DNA from: Saprospiraceae bacterium | GTDB lineage: Bacteria; Bacteroidota; Bacteroidia; Chitinophagales; Saprospiraceae | Direction of reading: 5' to 3' | Length of the DNA stretch: 7,961 nt | Assembly (NCBI GenBank): GCA_004297645.1 | Contig: SCUG01000483.1 | Coordinates: forward strand, 1-7,961 | Part shown: piece after piece, positions 1 through 5,216 of the stretch | Position numbering within the stretch: the first letter of the stretch is position 1 | Layout of the letters: the number at the start of each line of letters is the position of its first letter | Notes under the pieces: generated by a model | Databases searched by the model: none | The model's input: only the letters and a program-made list of their open reading frames with translations | What the model was told of the DNA's origin: nothing | Translations under genes and position numbers: made by a program

Positions 1-8
1 GGGTACTT

Positions 9-359
9 CTACGGCTCGGTCAGCCAGGGTTCGGCAAAGGCTGCATTGAATGATGTGAGGCTCAACGTTGTGTCGAGCGTATCGCCTTGAAGGGACTGGA
101 TAAACTGTGTTTTGAACTCCTGATAAATCTCTTTTGCCACTTCCAGCGGGTAAAGTTCTATGCAGATAGCGAGGGCGAGTTGCGCAGCGCCTTTTTCGTC
201 ATCGCCCCAATTGAATCCCCCAACGGAATGGTTTTTTACCTTGAGGCTCCTGGCCGGATTGAGGTACTTGTTGTCGAGCCAGACTTTGCTTGGGGTAAAT
301 GCGGAAGGATAACGGACCCCCTTCAAATGGACGGAGCTTTTGAGTGCCGTGTTTTTCAT
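9..359 (-). CDS. DUF6166-like protein of unknown function
   Basis: Complete ORF of 116 residues ending in TAG at 9-11. An in-frame stop lies only three codons upstream of the ATG, so this ATG is the likely start. The core at residues 43-65 (NHS..GFNWG....GAAQLALA), followed by an amphipathic helix with YQEFK (residues 79-83), matches what I remember of the DUF6166 family: small proteins with a conserved 'NHSPxGFxWGxxGxGPAQLALA' block. No function is established for that family and none is proposed here. There is no signal peptide or membrane segment. The overlapping plus-strand frame at 87-452 lacks any recognisable motif and is taken as a shadow. The gene stands alone, with no co-directional partner close by. 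The family match is from memory of the motif, so it is moderately certain. Confidence 0.7.
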   Translation of the reverse strand: MKNTALKSSVHLKGVRYPSAFTPSKVWLDNKYLNPARSLKVKNHSVGGFNWGDDEKGAAQLALAICIELYPLEVAKEIYQEFKTQFIQSLQGDTLDTTLSLTSFNAAFAEPWLTEP

Positions 360-595
360 AGTTGGTCAAGGGTTTGGTGTATGGCGAATGTACGGGGAAG
401 CTGTGTATTCGCAAAGGGGAGGGTGGATTTTTTTGTCCCAAACAAGCTCTGACTGTTCTGCGCTACGGATTTCCGAAGGGTCTATTTGTTGAATGGCGTT
501 AAGCATCACAGCGTAAATTTATACTCAGGCCGGTTAGTTTTGCTCATTCAATCTGAAGCTAATCCCATATATTTTTGAACGGATACTGCAAAAAT
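360..595. other. Intergenic stretch, no gene seen
   Basis: No frame here carries a recognisable protein motif. On the minus strand it should hold the promoter of the DUF6166-like gene, but I found no TAnnTTTG element in that orientation. On the plus strand one such element lies at 535-542 (listed separately). Confidence 0.5.
535..542 (+). promoter_or_regulatory. Candidate Bacteroidota -7 element (TAGTTTTG)
   Basis: TAGTTTTG fits the Bacteroidota -7 consensus TAnnTTTG exactly. The matching -33 element (TTG type) is not clear: about 19 bases upstream there is only an A/T-rich stretch. Transcription from here would start near 547-550, ahead of the short plus-strand reading frame at 596. An eight-base match with four fixed A/T positions plus a G can occur by chance. 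Confidence 0.3.
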
Positions 596-812
596 ATGTC
601 TATAGCCAATCTTTTTTCCTACGCCACCGGCTATCAGCACCAGGGCAAGCTTGTCGCCGAAGTTTTCCAACAAACCCACGACCGCAGCGAGTGGAACGTC
701 GTCACCACCGGGGTCCGTCTCCTGCGATGGCTTCACGCTGGAGCAGACGAAAGTGCTGGCTGCTTTAATGGCCGTTGGTGGTGATGAGAAATCAGTTTGT
801 CTTAACACGTAA
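596..812 (+). pseudogene. Possible small ORF broken by one base at a G4 run
   Basis: From ATG 596 the frame reads MSIANLFSYATGYQHQGK and on to about position 709 with strongly C-ending third codon positions, then runs to a TGA at 782-784. The +1 frame takes over with equally coding-like codons (DGFTLEQTKVLAALMAVGGD) and stops at TAA 810-812. The switch falls at or near GGGG at 710-713. With three G instead of four, the whole stretch would be one 71-residue protein. I do not recognise the product. It may be a decayed gene, a homopolymer sequencing error, or chance. An uninterrupted minus-strand frame (548-808, 86 residues) covers the same DNA and also has coding-like codons, so even the strand is uncertain. 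Confidence 0.25.
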
Positions 813-867
813 ACAAGGTCAAGTTGTGCGGATCACGGGCACTGATAAAAGATCAAAAAGCATGATT

Positions 868-891
868 CCGGCCCCGTTGCGGAAGGGCTGG
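868..891. terminator. Weak hairpin behind the rnpA-side gene pair
   Basis: CCGGCCC at 868-874 can pair with GGGCTGG at 885-891 around a 10-base loop. It is seven pairs including one G-U in plus-strand RNA, and six pairs with one A-C mismatch in minus-strand RNA. On the minus strand it lies about 22 bases beyond the stop of the secreted-protein gene, and a T5 run follows a few bases later (AAAAA at 855-859 on the plus strand). It is a candidate terminator for the leftward rnpA transcript. The stem is short and the T run is not immediately adjacent. Confidence 0.3.
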
Positions 892-913
892 GATTTTCAA
901 TTCAAACATACCA

Positions 914-1447
914 TCAATAGTCGTTTTTGGATTTGCTCACTGTAAGGTCCAGCACCCGGAGCCGCCATTTTTTGCTTTCCCCTTTTTCGTTTTTGGTCAT
1001 CCTGAAAGTCCGCTTCCTAAAAAGTTTTTGAAGTGCGAGGCCTAGACCTGCACTGACCACGGCTACTCCGGCATCGCCCCTGGAGTAACTATCTCCTTTG
1101 TCCACGGCGGCGGCGATGAGGGCGAAGCCCGTCCAGGCGATGGCAAAATTGATGAGCTGGCCGCCGATGGGGCGCGACCATTTTTGGTTGTCAAAAGTGC
1201 GGAAGGCCGTGATGCTGTCCACACTGACGTGGCCGTTGGTGAAGATGATGTAATGCTGGTCGTAAGAAACATCCTCGATGACGCGGGTGTACCATTGGCC
1301 GCCTTGCACCTGAAAGGTGATTTCGTGGCCGGGGAAATACTTCCGGGTTTTGGGGCTATGCACCCGCTCCAATTGCAGGAATTTTTGCCCAAAGGAAGAT
1401 TCCGAAATGGCAAGCAAAAAGAAAAGGGGTATTAAAATATGGCGCAT
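914..1447 (-). CDS. Secreted/exported protein of unknown function
   Basis: The 177-residue product begins MRHILIPLFFLLAISESSFG-Q, a signal peptide with cleavage likely after residue 20. This selects the ATG at 1447 over an upstream ATG at 1510, which would put 21 polar residues before the signal peptide and overlap rnpA. Residues 35-90 look like a beta-rich domain (YFPGHEITFQVQG.QWYTRVIEDV, then Y.IIF..GHVSVDSI.AF). Residues 97-115 (GQLINFAIAWTGFALIAAA) form a likely membrane segment, and residues 126-140 are a second, glycine-rich apolar stretch. The basic C-terminus ends WRLRVLDLTVSKS. Similar small proteins with a signal peptide, a G-x-y-x-x-x-I-x-D pattern, paired apolar stretches and a WRLRxLD tail are common in Bacteroidota genomes as far as I recall, without assigned function. 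Thirteen bases separate it from the rnpA stop, so co-transcription is likely. Confidence 0.75.
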   Translation of the reverse strand: MRHILIPLFFLLAISESSFGQKFLQLERVHSPKTRKYFPGHEITFQVQGGQWYTRVIEDVSYDQHYIIFTNGHVSVDSITAFRTFDNQKWSRPIGGQLINFAIAWTGFALIAAAVDKGDSYSRGDAGVAVVSAGLGLALQKLFRKRTFRMTKNEKGESKKWRLRVLDLTVSKSKNDY

Positions 1448-1460
1448 GGTAGAATGATTT

Positions 1461-1889
1461 TCAGGAAAGAGGACGTGGCCCTTCCGGCGGGTTGGCGTGT
1501 GGTGGAACATTTTTTTTGATAAACCAGCGAATCATCGCCTGCATGGCCTTTTCAATAACCTCATAAGTCAGGTCTTCCTTTGCCACATAAATAACCATGA
1601 AAGCATATTGCCAAGGCTTCCCGGCCAGCCTTTGGTATAGTTGGTGTTTGTTAAGCCGCCAGGCTTCCCGCACTTTTCTTTTTAGCCTGTTGCGGGCTAC
1701 GGCAGATTTGAAGCTCCGTTTCGGCACACTCACGCCAAACTCCACCGGCGTCCCGCTCTTTGGTTCCTCTTCTTTCAGAAAAACCAGCCGCAGGGGATAC
1801 ATCCCGAATGACTGCCCCCCGGCAAACAGCCGCCCGATGGTTTTGCGGCTTTTCAGCCGTTCCTTTTTTTTGAAAGTAAACTGCGTCAT
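1461..1889 (-). CDS. rnpA: Ribonuclease P protein component
   Basis: This is the protein subunit of RNase P, which assists the catalytic RNA (rnpB) in removing 5' leaders from pre-tRNAs. The 142-residue product has the family layout: N-terminal F-KKKERLKSRKTIGRLF, a beta-strand region (YPLRLVFL, residues 31-38; VEFGVSVPKRSF, residues 49-60), then the diagnostic basic RNR helix KSAVARNRLKRKVREAWR (residues 61-78) that contacts the RNA. Length is slightly above the usual 110-130 because of a proline-rich tail (NVPPHANPPEGPRPLS). The start ATG directly precedes TQFTFKKKERL, as expected for the family. rpmH, its neighbour in many bacteria, is not upstream; a divergent fur gene is. The downstream secreted-protein gene probably shares its transcript. 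I found no perfect TAnnTTTG element on the minus strand upstream of it. Confidence 0.97.
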   Translation of the reverse strand: MTQFTFKKKERLKSRKTIGRLFAGGQSFGMYPLRLVFLKEEEPKSGTPVEFGVSVPKRSFKSAVARNRLKRKVREAWRLNKHQLYQRLAGKPWQYAFMVIYVAKEDLTYEVIEKAMQAMIRWFIKKNVPPHANPPEGPRPLS

Positions 1890-1988
1890 CGAATGCGAAG
1901 TAAACTAAAAATTGCCATTGAACGATAGCCTTTACAACTACCTCTGCCCATCACAAAAAGCTATAAATACAATTTTTCACCTTTTGCC

Positions 1989-1996
1989 TACCTTTG
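1989..1996 (+). promoter_or_regulatory. Bacteroidota-type -7 element for fur (TACCTTTG)
   Basis: TACCTTTG is a perfect match to the Bacteroidota -7 consensus TAnnTTTG. It sits 25 bases before the fur ATG, so transcription should start near 2000-2003 with a leader of only about 20 bases. The -33 region is A/T-rich (around 1965-1976) but lacks a clear TTG. It may be the only strong promoter for the five-gene run to 7033, since I found no comparable element at the internal gene junctions. Confidence 0.55.
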
Positions 1997-2011
1997 TTGT
2001 TCCTTTGAAAA

Positions 2012-2038
2012 ATGAAGCCGCATGATTGTGAAAAATGA
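2012..2038 (+). CDS. Possible 8-codon leader ORF overlapping the fur start
   Basis: ATG at 2012 opens a short frame, MKPHDCEK, ending with TGA at 2036-2038. It is the first ATG after the predicted transcription start and overlaps the fur start codon (2022) in another frame. It could be a regulatory leader peptide. It could equally be chance, since a nearby AUG in an A-rich leader is not rare. Confidence 0.15.
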   Translation: MKPHDCEK

Positions 2039-2495
2039 AGAGGCCGCCATTCGGGAAGTGAGGTCAATATTCGCTTCTCACCTTGAAAATAACAATTTCC
2101 GCAAGACGCCGGAGCGCTTTGCCATACTCGAAGAAATTTACCGGCGCAACGACCACTTCGACGCAGAAGCGTTGTATGCCCACATGAAAACTCAGAGTTA
2201 CCACGTAAGCCGGGCCACGGTGTACAACACCCTCGACCTGCTGGTGAGTTGTGATTTGGTGAAACGCCACCAGTTCGGCAAAAACCTGGCACTCTACGAA
2301 AAGTCTCACGGTTACAAACAACACGACCACCTCATCTGTAACGACTGCGGCAAAGTGTTCGAGTTTTGCGACCCCCGCATTCAGCAAATCAAAGACACCA
2401 TGGGCGAATTGTTGAAATTTAATGTAACGTACCATTCGCTGAACCTGTTCGGTGAATGTAACGGGGCCTGTGAACGAACAAATAAAACCAGCTAA
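2022..2495 (+). CDS. fur: Fur-family metal-responsive transcriptional regulator
   Basis: This is a DNA-binding repressor that senses iron or a related signal and controls metal-uptake genes. The 157-residue product has the full family layout. A winged-helix domain carries FRKTPERFAILEEIY (residues 26-40) and the recognition helix HVSRATVYNTLDLL (residues 61-74). A dimerisation and metal domain follows, with HDHLICNDCGKV (His101, His103, Cys106, Cys109) and a second cysteine pair, Cys146 and Cys150, in FGECNGAC. The two pairs would form the structural zinc site. The second pair is CX3C, whereas E. coli Fur has CX4C. Whether it senses iron, zinc, manganese or peroxide (PerR type) cannot be told from sequence, so the symbol names the family rather than proven specificity. 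Its stop is followed after one base by the methyltransferase ATG, so downstream genes are probably on its transcript and could share its autoregulation. Confidence 0.94.
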   Translation: MIVKNEEAAIREVRSIFASHLENNNFRKTPERFAILEEIYRRNDHFDAEALYAHMKTQSYHVSRATVYNTLDLLVSCDLVKRHQFGKNLALYEKSHGYKQHDHLICNDCGKVFEFCDPRIQQIKDTMGELLKFNVTYHSLNLFGECNGACERTNKTS

Positions 2496-2496
2496 A

Positions 2497-3486
2497 ATGC
2501 CTGTGAGAGAATATACCATGTCTGAATTATCAGAGGTTTTGACTGTTTGCGAAGAGGATTTGGCAGAATATGTTCGCCAACAAAATCTTGAGTTAAAGCC
2601 AAACGGCAATTTAACCAAAAAGTCTTCTCAATTGGTTTTTGAGTTCTTTCAAAATGGCGTTTCTTTAAATGGCAAAAAGAATGGAATACAACCCAATACA
2701 AAGGATAACAGTTTCTTCGAATCGGAAGATGGCAGAATAAAGATTTACCGGCAGGATGTTTTGACATTTCTTTCCCAATTGCCAAATGAAAGTGTTGATT
2801 TAATTATTACTGACCCGGCATACTCTGGCATGAATCAAATGCTTAAACTTGGCAGGGGTAAAATTATTGGCAAGTACAGTGAAAAAGGAGATGGGCAAAG
2901 ATGGTTCGAGGAATTTCACGATACAGAGCAAAACTATCATGTTTTCCTGGATGAATGCTACCGGGTTCTTAAAAAGAACAGGCATATTTACATCATGTTT
3001 GATTCATATTCTCTGCTTTCACTTGCCCCTCTTGCAAGAAAGGTATTTGACGTAAAAAACATTGTGGTTTGGGATAAGCTAAACATAGGTTTAGGTCATT
3101 ATTTCAGACGCAGGCATGAGTTTATCCTATTCGCAAGCAAAGGAAAAAGGCCACTAAGTTTAAAAAGCATCCCCGATGTTTGGAGAATCAAACGTGTTAC
3201 GCGATTCCAATACCCAGCGCAAAAGCCTGTTGAATTATTTGAAGCCATGCTTGTAGGCAGTGCAGAAAAAGATTTTGTGGTGCTTGATCCATTTCTTGGC
3301 AGCGGCTCGTCGGCGATAGCCAGTATCAAGAGAAACTGCCAGTTTCTCGGCTGCGACATTGCCCAATCTTCGTTTGATACATCGAAGAAGAGAATTTCCA
3401 ACTACTTCTCAACCAGAAGAGACATTCTTCAACCTCAATGTTTAGTGGTGGACGAAGCCATGATAAAAATTTTAGGCAATGGCTAA
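2497..3486 (+). CDS. Type II DNA methyltransferase, N6-adenine/N4-cytosine, beta class
   Basis: This is the modification enzyme of the restriction-modification pair. It transfers a methyl group from S-adenosylmethionine to an exocyclic amino group in the target site and protects host DNA. The 329-residue product has the beta-class order: catalytic motif IV TDPAYSG (residues 105-111) comes first. A middle part follows with VWDKLNIGLGHYFRRRHEFILFASKGKR (residues 191-218). Then come the KPVELFEAML helix (243-252) and the AdoMet-binding motif LDPFLGSGSS (263-272), with GCDI at 285-288. Motif IV reads DPAY instead of the usual DPPY. Residues 3-53 (REYTMSELSEVL...EYVRQQNLELKPNGNLTKK) look like a MerR/excisionase-type helix-turn-helix ahead of the enzyme. 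ATG 2497 is preferred because it starts just before that domain and one base after the fur stop. ATG 2518 is a possible alternative, and the in-frame ATG 2452 inside fur is unlikely. Base composition is AT-rich compared with fur and purA. Whether adenine or cytosine is methylated, and the site, are not known. Confidence 0.92.
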   Translation: MPVREYTMSELSEVLTVCEEDLAEYVRQQNLELKPNGNLTKKSSQLVFEFFQNGVSLNGKKNGIQPNTKDNSFFESEDGRIKIYRQDVLTFLSQLPNESVDLIITDPAYSGMNQMLKLGRGKIIGKYSEKGDGQRWFEEFHDTEQNYHVFLDECYRVLKKNRHIYIMFDSYSLLSLAPLARKVFDVKNIVVWDKLNIGLGHYFRRRHEFILFASKGKRPLSLKSIPDVWRIKRVTRFQYPAQKPVELFEAMLVGSAEKDFVVLDPFLGSGSSAIASIKRNCQFLGCDIAQSSFDTSKKRISNYFSTRRDILQPQCLVVDEAMIKILGNG

Positions 3487-5158
3487 CCTAAAAAAAACCA
3501 AGACTTTGTTTGGGTTTACTTCTCCCCGAACCCTCGAAAAAATAGTGCCTGAAATAAAGCTCCTTACCGAGAAATACAAGGGTAAGGTATGGAATGTGCA
3601 AGTTCAGGTAGATTTTTTCAAAGAACTTTTCAATTCAGAGTTTTACGAGGGGGGTAAAATGCCTGGCAATGTGTCCTTGGCTACACGGGATAGAATTACA
3701 AGAGCGCCAAAGTCTCTGGGTTTTGTTGACCTTAAGCCAGTAATCCAAATTACAGAAGCCGGAGCAGCCTTGCTAACAGAAAAAAGGCTTCACGAAACTT
3801 TCACCCGGCAATTGTTGAAGTTCCAACTTCCCTCCCCATACCACAAACTAACGGTAGAGCAATTTTTCGTCAAGCCATACCTTGAGTTTCTACGATTGGC
3901 AGTTACAGTCGAATGGCTTTCGAAATCAGAGGTTGCCCTATTTTTTCTGCAATTGACCCACATTGACAAATTCGACTTGGTGGTCCAAAAAATAAATGCC
4001 TTTCGAGCTAATGCCAAGAATTTCAAGGGCAGTCGAAAATCTTACGTTCATGGCTGTTTTGAAAAAGAAATCCAGCAAATTTTCCAAGCGGAAATAGAGA
4101 AAAATGACTTCAAAACCAGGGAGAGCGAAGATCCAAGCTTGAAAAAATTCCTTAAAACCAAGAGGTCGAACATGATAGACTATGCCGACGCTTTCATTCG
4201 GTATATGCGGGCAACCCAGTTGATAACCTTTGAGCCAAAAACTTACCGCATTGTTATACCTTCCACAAAAGCGGACGATGTAAACTACATTTTGGCCTCC
4301 ATTCCGAGAGAACCCGCCCTCTTCAAAAATGAAACAGCGTTCAAATCCTACCTCTTTTCGCCTTCGAACATTAGTTTGTTGCCAGATTCCAATGAAATGC
4401 TGCTTGGAAAGCTCCAAAAGCTGGGAGCAACCATCTCGCCATCGTTGAGCATCGAACAACTCAAAGACCTCCTGGAACAGGCGGAGGAGCGGGCAAGGCA
4501 GCAAAAAATTGAAGAGACGCAGGAAGCGCTCAAAGATTACAAAGACTATGACGACATCATCGAAGTTTTCAGTCGCATTGCAAAGAGGGAAATGCCCGAC
4601 CCTCCATTGTACCTTGAATGGAATGTTTGGCGAGCCATGACTATGCTGAATTATGCCAATTATGTGAACGGAAATTTCAGAATTGACACCGATGGAGTAC
4701 CTCTGAGTACGGCGCAGGGTAATATGCCAGATATGGAAATAGAATACGATGATTTCAAACTGATAATGGAAGTGACTACTTCTACTGGCAACACCCAGTA
4801 CAATATGGAAGGTGAACCAGTGGCAAGACATTTTGGAAATATTCAACTTCAATCTCAAAAACCTGTCTTTTGCCTCTTTCTTGCTCCTCAAATCAGTTCG
4901 GGGGCACTGGCGCATTTTTTCAACCTGAACCGCCTCCACACCAAAGCCTATGGAGGGAAAACGAGAATTATTCCCATGAATTTGAATCACTTTATCGGGT
5001 TTGTCAGCACCGCCAAAAGGTTAGGTTTCAATAATTCCAGTCTTCTTTTTCATTATCTTAATTCATTGATTGCCATAAACCTGGAAGGAGCGAAAGACGA
5101 AGAAGATTGGTTCAATGCCATTAAAGAAACCATACCCGTTTGGGCAACAATATCTTAA
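3479..5158 (+). CDS. AlwI/BstNBI-family type IIS restriction endonuclease
   Basis: This is the cutting enzyme of the pair. The 559 residues align, from memory of N.BstNBI/N.BspD6I, at three places. The N-terminus has SPRTLEKIVPEIKLL (residues 15-29). The DNA-recognition part has ATRDRI (69-74) and QITEAG (90-95). The C-terminal PD-(D/E)xK-type nuclease domain has LEWNVW (379-384), GNMPDMEIEYDDF (414-426), EVTTSTGNTQYNMEGEPVARH (431-451) and TRIIPMNLNHF (495-505). The likely catalytic acids are E380, D418, E431 and E444. Their spacings (38, 13, 13) equal those I recall for E418, D456, E469 and E482 of N.BspD6I. A charged helical linker (about 325-355) separates recognition and nuclease parts, as expected for cutting beside the site. 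Family members recognise five-base asymmetric sites such as GAGTC or GGATC; the site here cannot be read from sequence. The ATG overlaps the methyltransferase stop by 8 bases, suggesting coupled translation with the methyltransferase made first. Length is close to the family range (about 550-600). Confidence 0.94.
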   Translation: MANLKKTKTLFGFTSPRTLEKIVPEIKLLTEKYKGKVWNVQVQVDFFKELFNSEFYEGGKMPGNVSLATRDRITRAPKSLGFVDLKPVIQITEAGAALLTEKRLHETFTRQLLKFQLPSPYHKLTVEQFFVKPYLEFLRLAVTVEWLSKSEVALFFLQLTHIDKFDLVVQKINAFRANAKNFKGSRKSYVHGCFEKEIQQIFQAEIEKNDFKTRESEDPSLKKFLKTKRSNMIDYADAFIRYMRATQLITFEPKTYRIVIPSTKADDVNYILASIPREPALFKNETAFKSYLFSPSNISLLPDSNEMLLGKLQKLGATISPSLSIEQLKDLLEQAEERARQQKIEETQEALKDYKDYDDIIEVFSRIAKREMPDPPLYLEWNVWRAMTMLNYANYVNGNFRIDTDGVPLSTAQGNMPDMEIEYDDFKLIMEVTTSTGNTQYNMEGEPVARHFGNIQLQSQKPVFCLFLAPQISSGALAHFFNLNRLHTKAYGGKTRIIPMNLNHFIGFVSTAKRLGFNNSSLLFHYLNSLIAINLEGAKDEEDWFNAIKETIPVWATIS

Positions 5159-5216
5159 TTACTGCTGCCTTCGCCCTATGACCAGGCTTGGCCACAGTGG
5201 GAAAAAACAACAAAAC

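Noticed and set aside
87..452. Plus-strand ORF of 121 residues opposite the DUF6166-like gene
   Set aside because: No recognisable motif, and the minus strand carries a family-like conserved block.
1448..1510. Upstream start for the secreted protein
   Set aside because: It would overlap rnpA and bury the signal peptide behind 21 polar residues.
2452..2496. Earlier methyltransferase start inside fur
   Set aside because: It would overlap the conserved zinc-site end of fur by 44 bases and add residues without domain character. ATG 2497 sits right after the fur stop.
3938..4990. Minus-strand ORF of 350 residues opposite the endonuclease
   Set aside because: The plus strand carries AlwI-family motifs throughout; the minus translation is featureless.
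2497..5158. Guessing the restriction site as GAGTC or GGATC
   Set aside because: Family members differ in target. Both pentamers occur in the window, so avoidance gives no clue.
5115..5216. N-terminal extension of purA into the endonuclease gene
   Set aside because: The extra residues are not purA-like, and start 5217 gives the canonical Asp13/His41 positions.
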